A DNA stretch of 64,000 bases from CALNYZ01 sp942490945 (GTDB lineage: Bacteria; Pseudomonadota; Gammaproteobacteria; UBA6429; Thiohalophilaceae). Position numbers and translations under genes: made by a program. Below the pieces are notes generated by a model. The model was not told where the DNA came from. It did no database searches and was given only the letters and a program-made list of their open reading frames with translations. The stretch is taken from NCBI GenBank assembly GCA_942490945.1, contig CALNYZ010000018.1, positions 124,001 through 188,000 on the forward strand, in the 5' to 3' direction. This document shows positions 43,992 through 53,350 of this stretch, in pieces; positions within the stretch are counted from its first letter, which is position 1; each line of letters begins with the position of its first letter.

Positions 43992-44381
43992 AATATACGA
44001 CCTCATGGTTGAGCTAGATAGGAAGTGATATTTATACGCGCTTAAAAAAAATTTTGTCATGATGTAAATCAAGGAAACGGAAAAATATTTTTACTGACCG
44101 TGTAAGTAGTCAATTTAAACTGCAGGGCCAGTGGCTGCAGTAAAAAGCTTGTATCCGGCTTGTGGATTAAGCGGGTTAGTGTGTTGTGCTGAATGGCAGG
44201 TATAAGGTGTGAGAGTGAGTCAAAACATATATAAAATATATATAATAAAATAAATTAATGATCTGAACGTTGACTGGCGAGTCGACATAGATACGGAGAC
44301 ATGAATGGGGCAGGAATTATTATAACGCCAACCAAACTATAAGATAGTGGATTTTAGCCGCATGTGATGCGATGGGCTCGA
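43992..44381. other. Intergenic region, very A+T-rich, no gene seen
   Basis: It contains the promoter of the exported Met-rich protein at its left end. Around 44225-44255 is a run of TATATA-like sequence. Nothing codes convincingly for a protein on either strand. Confidence 0.5.
44031..44072 (-). promoter_or_regulatory. FNR/Anr-type site and -10 element
   Basis: ATGATGTAAATCAA at 44059-44072 contains the FNR box TTGAT-N4-ATCAA with one mismatch. On the minus strand a TATAAA -10 lies at 44036-44031, which places the start point near 44024. The box centre is then about 41.5 bases upstream, the class II activator position. Confidence 0.5.
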
Positions 44382-45407
44382 TCAGGCGTGATAGATATTT
44401 ATGATGCCTTCAATTTCCAATAACAGGTTCGCGCGACAAATATCACCTTTCAGGAAAATACAGGGGATGTCATTACCGAGCCGCTGTCTGAGTGCTTTTT
44501 CTATCAAAGGATAATGTTCTTCATGGCGGATATAAACTTTCATGATCGACAGGTCGTTCACACCTTCCAGGGCTAACTGGTGCGTGTCTTTTACATTTTT
44601 AATCAGGCTATCGAGATTTTTCAGGGTTTCTTCCAGTTGAATTAACACATTGTCAGGGTGTTTGGTCTCATGGCCGACAATACTGGCCGTACCGGAGATA
44701 AATAATTGGCTCATGTTCGGCCAACGTTTCAGGGTAGCTCGTGAGAACGACGGACTGGCCGGGCCATACTCCTCCGGATACTGAAATGCGCTTACCTGGC
44801 GCGGATTTTCAATCTGAATGCCCGGCGTCTTGCTGGCCAGTAAATAGATAACCAGATCGCCATCGATGGTGCCAATAACGCTTGCAGCAGGCAGGTAACG
44901 TTCAAAATTTTCAATTTTTTGCTGATAAACATGTTGCCGGCCCATGCAAAAAGACTGGTAACGCTCCATATCATCCTGCTGGTCGGTAATGTTTTTAATG
45001 TAGTTCCATACCCGTAACAGGTGAGGATAACCGAGCTGTTGTGCACATGACACAACCTGTTCATAGGCATAATTCGAGAGTTCATTTACGTTCTGGAAGC
45101 TTGACTCCGGTACCTGTAACTTGCAAAACAGGATGTCGTCATTTTTGCGGTAGGTAATGTCGCCAAGATTACCTTCGTCCAGCGTGTCGCGAGTTTCCCA
45201 GATTTCATAGTGGCAGGGTGTGGACAAGCCTGGTAAGTAGACATGCACATCGGTGTGTGGCATACGTTTTTGATCCGGCGCACTAAATTGTATCAATGCC
45301 AACGTGTGAGCAGGGTCGAATTTAACAAGATGCGCATCTTTAGCATAGCGTATGGCAACCGGTGCCTTTTGCACGGACTGCATGTGCGGATGAGTGGTTG
45401 GTCGCAT
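44382..45407 (-). CDS. xanB2: Chorismatase, XanB2/Hyg5 type (3-hydroxybenzoate synthase)
   Basis: A 341-residue cytoplasmic enzyme of the FkbO/Hyg5/XanB2 chorismatase family, which converts chorismate to hydroxybenzoates. Motifs are LRVWNYI and ERYQSFCMGRQHVY in the first half, and FSRAT, LFISGTASIVGHETKH and QLEETLKNL in the second. It is divergent from an aryl-polyene operon. In Xanthomonas, XanB2 supplies 3-hydroxybenzoate, the starter of the pigment xanthomonadin. The same role is inferred here, since no tyrosine/histidine ammonia-lyase gene (the usual alternative starter source) is present. Confidence 0.88.
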   Translation of the reverse strand: MRPTTHPHMQSVQKAPVAIRYAKDAHLVKFDPAHTLALIQFSAPDQKRMPHTDVHVYLPGLSTPCHYEIWETRDTLDEGNLGDITYRKNDDILFCKLQVPESSFQNVNELSNYAYEQVVSCAQQLGYPHLLRVWNYIKNITDQQDDMERYQSFCMGRQHVYQQKIENFERYLPAASVIGTIDGDLVIYLLASKTPGIQIENPRQVSAFQYPEEYGPASPSFSRATLKRWPNMSQLFISGTASIVGHETKHPDNVLIQLEETLKNLDSLIKNVKDTHQLALEGVNDLSIMKVYIRHEEHYPLIEKALRQRLGNDIPCIFLKGDICRANLLLEIEGIINIYHA

Positions 45408-45759
45408 GAATTGTAAATACCCTAGCTAACTGAAAAACATGATTGCTCTAATAGCCATAAATTTTATCATATATACGTTAACAATCGTCCTTTGTGGTTA
45501 AAGTTTTCGATGCAATGTGCGCGCCATGTATCATTCGATAAACAAACTGGTACTCTAAGTCGTTGTTTTTATGGTATTAATTATTACGTGCACTTGATTA
45601 GGTGGATTTATTGATCATAAAAAAGAATTAGCGTACGAAATTAAAGTGCAGCAGCTGGTTCTGGTATACTTTTGCCTCTCAAATGGACAATATTTCACCA
45701 AACTGAGTGGATTCGTCTCCAGTAAATTACACAAGATTAATGTGGGGAAAGGTACAGAT
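45408..45759. other. Divergent promoter region of xanB2 and the aryl-polyene operon
   Basis: An A+T-rich 352-base stretch without a convincing gene. It separates the leftward chorismatase from the rightward ACP gene. One promoter candidate is listed separately. Confidence 0.5.
45662..45670 (+). promoter_or_regulatory. Extended -10 promoter of the aryl-polyene operon
   Basis: TGGTATACT fits the extended -10 consensus TGnTATAAT with one mismatch. A weak TTAAAG lies 18 bases before it. The start point would be near 45677, leaving an 83-base leader to the ACP gene. Confidence 0.5.
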
Positions 45760-46029
45760 ATGGCTGAACAAACACCAGCTGAGCGCGAACTGGCAGAGTT
45801 AATCGTCGACGCATTGAACCTGGAGGAGGTCAGCGCCGCCGATATTGATCCGCAGGCGGCATTATTTCGCGAAGGCCTTGGGCTGGATTCCATAGACGCA
45901 CTCGAAATAGCCCTCGCCATATCGCAAAAATATGGCTTTCAGCTTGCCTCAGATGATCCGGATAATGGCGCCATATTTTCATCACTCAGCGCGTTGGCCG
46001 CGTATATCGAAACACACAAATCCAGTTAA
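45760..46029 (+). CDS. Acyl carrier protein (aryl-polyene type)
   Basis: An 89-residue acyl carrier protein with the phosphopantetheine attachment serine in GLGLDSIDALEI. The frame is open from 45646, but the ATG at 45760 follows a purine-rich GGGGAAAGG and gives a normal ACP length. It carries the growing polyene chain. Aryl-polyene clusters usually encode two ACPs; only this one is seen here. It starts an operon of about ten rightward genes with short gaps or overlaps. Confidence 0.9.
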   Translation: MAEQTPAERELAELIVDALNLEEVSAADIDPQAALFREGLGLDSIDALEIALAISQKYGFQLASDDPDNGAIFSSLSALAAYIETHKSS

Positions 46030-46032
46030 CTT

Positions 46033-46665
46033 ATGAAGCTTTCGGGCTCAGGGATGCTCACCTTCGGCATCATTTTTTATCCTGTCACGGCACATATTGC
46101 AGTTCATTTTGAAAAACTCGAGCTGGTGATGTGGTACTTTGTCGTGGTGGGCCTGTGCGTGACGTTATTTTATTTATACGAAAAAAGCTGGTCCGGATTT
46201 ATTGGCGGGTTGCTGGTATTGTTATCACTGTTATATTTATGGTGGCAATATTCTACAGGTTGGCTCATTTTTGTACCCGCTGTGCTGATTTTTGCTGCGC
46301 TGGGATATTACTTCGGACGCACGTTGCTGGCCGGGCGTACTCCGCTCATTACGACGATTGCAACAACAATGGCGACGGAACCGCTGGATGTAGCCCAGCA
46401 ACATTATACGAAAATGGTGACCGTTGTCTGGACGGTATTTTTTTGTATTATGTGTATCGAATCCGTGCTACTGGCAGTGTTTGCGCCGCTGCACGTCTGG
46501 TCAACCATGACAAATATCGTTAACTATATAATAGTAGCGAGTATGTTTGTGATCGAATTTGTTGTTCGTAAACGTCTGGTCAAGCAGGATCGTTTTGAAT
46601 CGTTTTATCACTTTATATCCACCATGTTGAAAAAAAGACATGAAATCAGGCAAAAATTACGGTGA
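46033..46665 (+). CDS. COG4648-like membrane protein of the aryl-polyene cluster
   Basis: A 210-residue inner-membrane protein with about six hydrophobic segments (for example residues 27-45, 50-72, 75-95, 130-150). It begins three bases after the ACP stop and ends overlapping the AMP-ligase GTG start by four bases. Position and topology match the COG4648 membrane protein of aryl-polyene operons (ApeG-like). Its biochemical role is unknown. Confidence 0.8.
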   Translation: MKLSGSGMLTFGIIFYPVTAHIAVHFEKLELVMWYFVVVGLCVTLFYLYEKSWSGFIGGLLVLLSLLYLWWQYSTGWLIFVPAVLIFAALGYYFGRTLLAGRTPLITTIATTMATEPLDVAQQHYTKMVTVVWTVFFCIMCIESVLLAVFAPLHVWSTMTNIVNYIIVASMFVIEFVVRKRLVKQDRFESFYHFISTMLKKRHEIRQKLR

Positions 46666-48017
46666 GTCAGTCGGTGAATCAGATACCCTTATTTGAACGC
46701 GAGTTGACGGACATCATCGCCTGGGATAAATCGCAGACCATCAGCTGCGAAAAATTTTTGCATGATGTTGTAACGCTCGCGTCAGAATTACCTGAACACA
46801 AATATGCGATCAATTTATGTAATGGTCGCTATGAATTTCTAGTCAGCTTTGCTGCCGTGTTATACCGCGGTCAAACCAGTTTGCTACCATCAAGTCAGGC
46901 CATAAAAGAAATTCAATCCATTGCTGATGAGTATGCAGATTGTTATTTCATTGTGTCGAATAAATCAGCAGAGTTAACACAACCCCAGTTGCTCATGGAA
47001 ATCGACTATTCGGCGGCTGTCGTGTCACACTCAATTCCACGAATTAACTATTCGCAGCTGGCCGCGATTGTGTTTACCTCGGGCAGTTCAGGCAAGCCAA
47101 CTGCACACCCAAAACAATGGGGCGACATTATTAGCTGCGCAAAACTGGCTGCTGCCAGGTTCAAATTAACGACGGACTATGCCCTGATCTCGACCGTGCC
47201 ATCACAACATATGTACGGACTTGAAACGACGATTTTATTCCCATTAATCGCACCGGTATCAATTTATAACGGGCAACCGTTTTATCCCGAAGATATTCGT
47301 CAGGCGACATGCCTCGCCACAAAAATAGCTGTTCTGGTGACGACGCCGATACATTTGCGCGCCTGCATCAAGGCAAACTTACAGTGGCAAAATATCAGCT
47401 TTATCATATCAGCTGCCGCCACCCTGTTACCCGAACAGGCCAAAGAAGTCGAGCAGATAATGCAGACCAGTGTTTATGAAATTTATGGTTCTACTGAAAC
47501 AGGGTCGATGGCAACGCGAGAAACCGTTCGGCATGCATTATGGGAGCCCTATCCCGGAAATGTCTTTTATAAACAGGATGACAGAGATTATATCCGTGGC
47601 AGTTATTTACCTGAGCCAGTCACGCTGTCAGATTCGCTGAAAATTTTCGATGATGGCAGGGTAGAACTGCTGGGTCGGAATAGCGATATGCTAAAGATAG
47701 CGGGCAAGCGTGCGCACATTGGCGATCTCAATAACAAATTACTTGCGATTAATGGCGTTGAAGCGGGCGTGTTTTTTCAGCCCGATACTGGCGGAGATGA
47801 TGCCAAGGGCGTCTCGCGTCTGATCGCGTTTGTGGTGGCGCCCGAGCTGGAGGTAAAGCAAATTACTGCCGAGTTGGCAAAATTAATTGACCCGGTATTT
47901 ATTCCACGTCCGTTATATAAAGTGTCAGTATTGCCTTTCACTGCGAGTGGCAAATTACCCAGAACGGTTTTGCAGACACTATATAATACCTTGTACAAAG
48001 AATCGGCATGTCAATAA
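46662..48017 (+). CDS. AMP-dependent acyl/aryl ligase (ApeH-like)
   Basis: An ANL-superfamily enzyme of 451 residues that activates the aromatic starter acid as its adenylate and loads it on the ACP. The phosphate-binding loop is FTSGSSGKPTAHPKQW near residue 135, and YGSTETGSMATRE follows near 275. The C-terminal region (LGRNSDMLKIAGKR, SGKLPRTVL) keeps the hinge and catalytic Lys. It starts with GTG at 46662, overlapping the membrane-protein gene, and overlaps the dehydratase gene behind it by ten bases. Confidence 0.9.
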   Translation: MSQSVNQIPLFERELTDIIAWDKSQTISCEKFLHDVVTLASELPEHKYAINLCNGRYEFLVSFAAVLYRGQTSLLPSSQAIKEIQSIADEYADCYFIVSNKSAELTQPQLLMEIDYSAAVVSHSIPRINYSQLAAIVFTSGSSGKPTAHPKQWGDIISCAKLAAARFKLTTDYALISTVPSQHMYGLETTILFPLIAPVSIYNGQPFYPEDIRQATCLATKIAVLVTTPIHLRACIKANLQWQNISFIISAAATLLPEQAKEVEQIMQTSVYEIYGSTETGSMATRETVRHALWEPYPGNVFYKQDDRDYIRGSYLPEPVTLSDSLKIFDDGRVELLGRNSDMLKIAGKRAHIGDLNNKLLAINGVEAGVFFQPDTGGDDAKGVSRLIAFVVAPELEVKQITAELAKLIDPVFIPRPLYKVSVLPFTASGKLPRTVLQTLYNTLYKESACQ

Positions 48018-48298
48018 CGTTCACCATTGCGAAATCGCATCCTTCTCTGGCCGGTCATTTCCCCGGCAACCCGGTCGTGCCTGGCGTCGTTCTGCTTGAG
48101 CACATCAAAACCTGCCTGAGTAATGCAGAAAATCACGCAGTACTGAGTGGTTTCAAAAATGTAAAATTCCTGCGCCCTGTCTTGCCAGAACAGGAAGTAG
48201 TACTTGAGCTGGAAATAGCTGGTAGTAATAAACAACGTTTTACTTGTCGTCATGCCGGAGAAAAAGTATTGCAGGGCGAAATTGAGCTGCGTGTATGA
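48008..48298 (+). CDS. 3-hydroxyacyl-ACP dehydratase (ApeI-like hotdog)
   Basis: A 96-residue hotdog-fold protein. HPSLAGHFPGNPVVPGVVLLEH is the FabA/FabZ-type active site, with the catalytic His in GHFPGNP. It dehydrates the 3-hydroxyacyl intermediate to extend conjugation. In known aryl-polyene systems it works with a second hotdog protein (ApeP-like), also present here. Its ends overlap both neighbours. Confidence 0.9.
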   Translation: MSITFTIAKSHPSLAGHFPGNPVVPGVVLLEHIKTCLSNAENHAVLSGFKNVKFLRPVLPEQEVVLELEIAGSNKQRFTCRHAGEKVLQGEIELRV

Positions 48299-49200
48299 GC
48301 AAGGATAATAATCATGACTGGCAACATCAATCGGAACGCAGCAATACCTTTACACTAAAATTGATCGCGTGGATAGCGTTGCACACCGGGCGTGGTATTA
48401 CCCGTGTATTGTTGTATCCAATCGTATTTTATTACTTGCTATTTGCACCACAGGCACGCAAATCATCGGCGCGCTATCTGGCGCGTGTATTTAACAAGCC
48501 GGCATCCCTCTGGCAGATAGCAAAACACATTTATTATTTTGCTGCGACGATACTGGACCGGGTTTATTTTCTGACCGACCAGACAGACAAACTGGATATC
48601 AAGATTCACAATTTTGATATTGTAAAAAAATATCGCGAGCAGAATCAGGGCGTAATCTTGCTGGGCTCTCATCTGGGAAGTTTTGATGCGATGCGCAGTA
48701 TGGCGCATAAGGACATCAAAATTCGTCTGAAAATATTAATGTATCAGCAACATAACCAGATGATTACGCGTATATTGGAAGCACTGAATCCGGAAGTGGC
48801 TGCCAGCGTGATTGATCTTGCAGATATCAACGTCATGTTCAAGCTGAATCAGGCCGTTCAGGACGGTTATATGATTGGTATCCTGGGTGACCGCGCAGTC
48901 GATAGTGATAATGTGACCAGATGTACACTGTTAGGGAGTGAAACCGACTTCCCGACCGGGGCAATACTGGTTGCGTCGGTTGTAAAAAAACCGGTAATCC
49001 TGTTTTATTGTTTATATATGGGTGGCAACCGCTACGAAATCTATTTTGAAGAACTTGCGCAAAGTGTGGAAATAGAACGCGCTGAGCGTGAAAGCAAAAT
49101 ACAGCAGTGGGTGCAGAACTATGTCGACAGGCTGGAGTTCTATATTAAAAAAGCGCCCTATAACTGGTTTAACTTTTATAACTTCTGGCATGACAAATAA
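48295..49200 (+). CDS. LpxL-type lysophospholipid/lipid acyltransferase
   Basis: A membrane-bound acyltransferase of 301 residues of the LpxL/HtrB type. A hydrophobic N-terminal helix (about residues 37-57) precedes the catalytic H-x4-D motif in GSHLGSFDAMRS. The later block GILGDRAVDSDN is also typical. In aryl-polyene clusters such enzymes link the polyene to a lipid anchor. A GT2 fused to this enzyme in some species is here a separate gene at 55904. It overlaps both adjoining genes. Confidence 0.88.
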   Translation: MSKDNNHDWQHQSERSNTFTLKLIAWIALHTGRGITRVLLYPIVFYYLLFAPQARKSSARYLARVFNKPASLWQIAKHIYYFAATILDRVYFLTDQTDKLDIKIHNFDIVKKYREQNQGVILLGSHLGSFDAMRSMAHKDIKIRLKILMYQQHNQMITRILEALNPEVAASVIDLADINVMFKLNQAVQDGYMIGILGDRAVDSDNVTRCTLLGSETDFPTGAILVASVVKKPVILFYCLYMGGNRYEIYFEELAQSVEIERAERESKIQQWVQNYVDRLEFYIKKAPYNWFNFYNFWHDK

Positions 49201-49765
49201 ATTAAATAAAAGTCTTGTAGTGCTTATTGCAACGGTATTTTATATGCCGGTATGTTTCGCCGCCAGTGAGCTGGACAAGGTACTGGATAATCTGAAACAG
49301 GTGCAAAGCAGTGAGGCACGCTTCGTCGAAGTGCACACCTTCAGTTTTTTAAAGGAAGGCCTGACCAGCAAGGGCATACTCACCTATAAAAAACCGGATG
49401 TCATTCGTAAACAGGTTACCGAACCGAAGACAGAATTATTTGAAGCCAGTGGTGACTATCTCAAGGTGCAACAGCAAGGCGGTGAAGTGCGTGAACTGTT
49501 GTTGCAAAACTACCCGCTGGTGGCAACCTTTGTGAATGCGTACCGTGGTATTTTGTCCGGAGACAAGGCGCTGTTGATGTTTCATTTTGAGACCAGCTTT
49601 TCAGGTGATAGCGCCAGTTGGCGCATTACATTAACGCCAAAAGATGATGAGGTCGCACAACTGGTACAAGCCATGATGGTGGAAGGCGCCGGTAAACGGC
49701 TGACAAAAATAATTATAAAAGAAAGCGGTGGCGATCAGAGCGTCATGCGGATCATTCCTGATTAA
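49190..49765 (+). CDS. LolA-like outer-membrane carrier protein
   Basis: A 191-residue exported protein with a signal peptide (core LVVLIATVFYMPVCFA) and a LolA-type beta fold visible from ARFVEVHTFSFLKEGLTSKGILTYKKPD. The ATG at 49190 overlaps the acyltransferase end by 11 bases; longer starts within that gene are less likely. In this type of cluster the protein is thought to carry the polyene lipid across the periplasm. Confidence 0.88.
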   Translation: MTNKLNKSLVVLIATVFYMPVCFAASELDKVLDNLKQVQSSEARFVEVHTFSFLKEGLTSKGILTYKKPDVIRKQVTEPKTELFEASGDYLKVQQQGGEVRELLLQNYPLVATFVNAYRGILSGDKALLMFHFETSFSGDSASWRITLTPKDDEVAQLVQAMMVEGAGKRLTKIIIKESGGDQSVMRIIPD

Positions 49766-49769
49766 GCTC

Positions 49770-52133
49770 ATGCCAATAAAAATCAATTTACAAACTGTCG
49801 TCTGGCTGCTTGTTATAGCGGCGAGTATTTTTGTCGTGCTACAAAAGACTCACTATTCTACCGATATCAGTATTTTTTTACCGGAGAATACCGGGCGTGA
49901 AAAAAACGTCATGCTGGATATTAATAAATCGCAGCAGGCACAAAGTGCATCGTTGTTAATGATCGCACTGGAAGGTGCCGACGCGCGACAGCTGGCCAAC
50001 ATCAGCAGAAGCATACAAGGTGAGCTCGATCGTTCTGCGTTGTTTAATTTTGTGATTAACGGTAATAGCAAGGAATCGGCCGCTGCTGTCTCGGCCCTGT
50101 TTAAGTATCGCTATTTACTGGACAGCGCGATTCAGACCGACACTTTCTCGCATGCCAGTATGCGACAGGCATTTGCGCAGCGTCTGGAAGAACTGCGCAC
50201 CCCGGCTGTGGCCATCATCAAGCAAACGCTCACCTCGGATCCACTGGCGAACGGGCGCAATGTGTTTCGTGCCTGGCAACAGGGCGGGCAGTTAAAAAGT
50301 ATTTACGGCGTGTGGTTTACCGAGGATAAATCTGCTGCTTTGTTAATTGCCGATATCAAACTGCAAGGATTTGATCTGGCACGACAACAGGCCGCCATCG
50401 ACAAGGTCAATGAAAGTTTTTCTGCCATTACCTCGGCGCTAAATATGAAAGACAAGATTAACCTTCACATCAGTGGCCCCGGCGTGTTTGCTGTAGCGAC
50501 CAGGGCCGATATTGTGCGTGACTCAAAACGCTTGTCGACACTGGGTACCGTAGCAATTTTGTTGATTTTTATTTTTGCCTACCGCTCGTTGCGATTGATT
50601 ATTCTGGGCACACTACCGATTGTCAGTGCGGTGTTGGTGGCGATAGCTGTCACTTCACAGGTGTTTGGTGCGATTCATGGTATCACCATTGCCTTTGGTA
50701 TTACCTTGTTGGGTATTTGTACGGATTACCCGGTGCATTTCTTTAGTCATTTACAGTCAACATCATCGGTACGTCACGCCATTGAAAAAATATGGCCAAC
50801 GATACGTCTGGGTGTGTTAACTACCTGCGTGGGTTTCGCGGCCATGTTAACGGCCTCGATTGCAGGACTGGCGCAACTCGGTGTGTTTGCGATCAGTGGC
50901 CTGCTCACCGCGGCACTCGTTACCCGTTATGTTCTGCCGGGCTTGTTACCGGAGGCTCACAGCTATCGAATTAAATTATTACCGGATAACGTTGTGAGTA
51001 AATTCAATGCTTCACCGGCACGAAACATCAAGCGCGGGGTATTGCTGGTGTTGATTGCCTGCAGCGGTTTCTTTTTACTACCGATTAATTGGGAAAATGA
51101 TCTGGCGGCTATCAGTCCGTTATCCGAATCTGCCAAGAAAATGGATCAGGAGATGCGGCAACACCTGCAGTTACCCGATTTAAATCATATCGCTTTTGTC
51201 GAAGGCAAGTCAGTCGAAGAGGTGCTGGTAAAATCCGAAGCGTTAAAAACCGGGCTGGAAAAACTGCAACAACAAAAAATCATCAGTGATTATCAGGCAC
51301 CGTTTGAATATTTACCCAGCCAACAACAGCAGCGCAATACTCAGGCCTTGTTGCCTGACAGTAAAACCCTGACACATAATCTGCAACAGGCACTGCAACA
51401 AACCCCTTTCAAACCTGCAAGTTTTCAGCCTTTTATTGATAACGTGCTGGTCGCCAGAAGCCAGACACCGCTCACGTATGACATGATCAGCGATATGCCA
51501 GTATCCTTGCCGTTAAAACGACTACTGTTACAAACCGGTCAAGGCGAAACACAACAATGGTACGGCATCATCCGTTTTAGTGGTGTGGTCGATGCGACCG
51601 CGTTGGCCAACTGGGCAATAGCAGAGAACAACGTGACGTATGTGAATATTCGCCAGGCGATCTCGGCATTGGTATTTTCATTTCGTGATGAAGCATTGCA
51701 GCGTATGCTGTGGGGAATGCTGGTGCTGGTGGTGCTGTTGCTCATCAGCTTGCGTGATATAAGGCGCAGTGCGACTATTGCGGTAAACCTGGTGTTAACT
51801 GTGTGTTTGGTCATGCTTTCACTCAAGGTGCTGCACATGCCGGTGTCATTGTTTCATGTGATTGCCATGTTGCTGGTCGTCGGACTGGGCCTTGACTACA
51901 GTCTGTTTTTTAGCCGCCCGGAAGCCAATTCACTCTCGCGTTTAAATACCTTGCATGGACTGGTTATTTGTTTTTGTTCAACCTTCGTGGTATTTGCTAT
52001 ATTGAGCCTGTCGTCCCTGCCGGTATTGCAGTCCATCGGCATCACCGTGATGCTGGGCGTGTTGTACAGTTTTCTGCTGGCCTGGATCTTTTCGGCGGGG
52101 AATCCCGAACTGGAACATAATAAAGTAGTTTGA
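49770..52133 (+). CDS. MMPL/RND-type exporter
   Basis: A 787-residue inner-membrane transporter of the RND superfamily. One N-terminal helix, a periplasmic loop of about 210 residues, then five clustered helices from about residue 250 make the first half, and the same arrangement repeats from about residue 410. The GITLLGICTDYPVHFF and VVGLGLDYSLFF blocks carry the Asp residues of the proton relay. The ATG at 49770 is four bases behind the LolA-like stop. It likely extracts the lipidated polyene from the membrane. Confidence 0.9.
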   Translation: MPIKINLQTVVWLLVIAASIFVVLQKTHYSTDISIFLPENTGREKNVMLDINKSQQAQSASLLMIALEGADARQLANISRSIQGELDRSALFNFVINGNSKESAAAVSALFKYRYLLDSAIQTDTFSHASMRQAFAQRLEELRTPAVAIIKQTLTSDPLANGRNVFRAWQQGGQLKSIYGVWFTEDKSAALLIADIKLQGFDLARQQAAIDKVNESFSAITSALNMKDKINLHISGPGVFAVATRADIVRDSKRLSTLGTVAILLIFIFAYRSLRLIILGTLPIVSAVLVAIAVTSQVFGAIHGITIAFGITLLGICTDYPVHFFSHLQSTSSVRHAIEKIWPTIRLGVLTTCVGFAAMLTASIAGLAQLGVFAISGLLTAALVTRYVLPGLLPEAHSYRIKLLPDNVVSKFNASPARNIKRGVLLVLIACSGFFLLPINWENDLAAISPLSESAKKMDQEMRQHLQLPDLNHIAFVEGKSVEEVLVKSEALKTGLEKLQQQKIISDYQAPFEYLPSQQQQRNTQALLPDSKTLTHNLQQALQQTPFKPASFQPFIDNVLVARSQTPLTYDMISDMPVSLPLKRLLLQTGQGETQQWYGIIRFSGVVDATALANWAIAENNVTYVNIRQAISALVFSFRDEALQRMLWGMLVLVVLLLISLRDIRRSATIAVNLVLTVCLVMLSLKVLHMPVSLFHVIAMLLVVGLGLDYSLFFSRPEANSLSRLNTLHGLVICFCSTFVVFAILSLSSLPVLQSIGITVMLGVLYSFLLAWIFSAGNPELEHNKVV

Positions 52134-53350
52134 TGTCAATCCAACCTCTTATTCTGAGTCACTACACCGTGAGCAATGCGCTAGGCCTTGGCAAGCAGGC
52201 ATCACTAACTGCGTTGCAACAACAACGCGGTGGATTGAAAGCCTGCGATTTTGTTGGTGCGGATATCGCTACTTTTATTGGTGAAGTGCCCGATGTCACG
52301 CAGGTAACTCTCCCATCTGCTTTACAGGCTTTTCATTGCAGAAATAACCAGCTTGCCTTGCTTGCATTGCAACAGGATGAGTTTACTGCACAGGTGCAAC
52401 GCGCCAAAAGCAGGTATGCCGCCGATCGTATAGGGGTATTTATCGGTACCAGTACCTCCGGCATAGGCGCCACCGAAACTGCGTATCAACATAGGGTGGA
52501 AGGTGCGGCGGGAATGGCGTTTGCGACAGCATATGATTTTATGCATACGCATAATATTTTTTCGGTAGCCGATTTTGTGCAGCAATACTTTCAACTCAAC
52601 GGCCCGGCGCATGCGATTTCTACCGCGTGTTCCTCCAGCAGCAAGGTATTTGCCACGGCGTATCGTCATATGCAGGCGGGATTGTGTGATGCAGCAATTG
52701 TCGGTGGTGTCGACAGTTTGTGTTTAACCACCTTGTATGGTTTTAACTCATTACAACTGGTTTCGACTGACGTATGTCGGCCTTGGGACGAAAACAGGAA
52801 CGGCATTAACATTGGTGAAGCAGCCGGTTTTGCCTTGCTGGAGTATCCGGATCGATCTGATTCAGACAGTGACCTTGCCCTGCTTGGTTATGGTGAATCG
52901 AGTGATGCCTGGCATATGTCGTCACCGCACCCGCAAGGGCGTGGCGCACAGCAGGCCATGCAGCTGGCGTTAGACCATGCTGGACTTACCGCAAACCAGA
53001 TTGACTATATCAATCTTCACGGCACCGCTACCAAATCCAATGACGCGGCTGAAGATGCCGCAGTGAGTAACTTGTTTGGTCGCAGTACTCCCTGCAGTTC
53101 AACCAAAGGCTGGACCGGCCACACGCTGGGTGCAGCAGGCATTGTCGAAGTCGCATTCTCGTGTCTGGCACTGGAACAGCAATTTATTCCTGGCAGTTTA
53201 AATACCCACACTATCGACCCTGTGCTATCGGCAAACATTAATTTGCAAAACCGCGCAGCAACTGTAAATACTGTACTGTCGAATTCGTTTGGTTTTGGCG
53301 GCACCAATTGCAGTGTCGTGTTGGGTAAAGTGCAGGCGATAAGAAAATGA
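52130..53350 (+). CDS. 3-oxoacyl-ACP synthase, active ketosynthase
   Basis: A condensing enzyme of 406 residues with the intact Cys-His-His triad: Cys167 in STACSSSSK, His297 in NLHGTATKSND and His331 in GWTGHTLGAAG. It extends the polyene by decarboxylative condensation with malonyl-ACP. It overlaps both the exporter and the following cysteine-less partner gene by four bases, which fits a KS-chain-length-factor heterodimer. It is the only catalytically complete ketosynthase in the cluster. Confidence 0.93.
   Translation: MMSIQPLILSHYTVSNALGLGKQASLTALQQQRGGLKACDFVGADIATFIGEVPDVTQVTLPSALQAFHCRNNQLALLALQQDEFTAQVQRAKSRYAADRIGVFIGTSTSGIGATETAYQHRVEGAAGMAFATAYDFMHTHNIFSVADFVQQYFQLNGPAHAISTACSSSSKVFATAYRHMQAGLCDAAIVGGVDSLCLTTLYGFNSLQLVSTDVCRPWDENRNGINIGEAAGFALLEYPDRSDSDSDLALLGYGESSDAWHMSSPHPQGRGAQQAMQLALDHAGLTANQIDYINLHGTATKSNDAAEDAAVSNLFGRSTPCSSTKGWTGHTLGAAGIVEVAFSCLALEQQFIPGSLNTHTIDPVLSANINLQNRAATVNTVLSNSFGFGGTNCSVVLGKVQAIRK

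Noticed and set aside
44225..44255. TATATA-rich stretch as a replication or transposon feature
   Set aside because: No iterons, DnaA boxes, flanking duplications or transposase are seen; simple A+T-rich sequence is enough.
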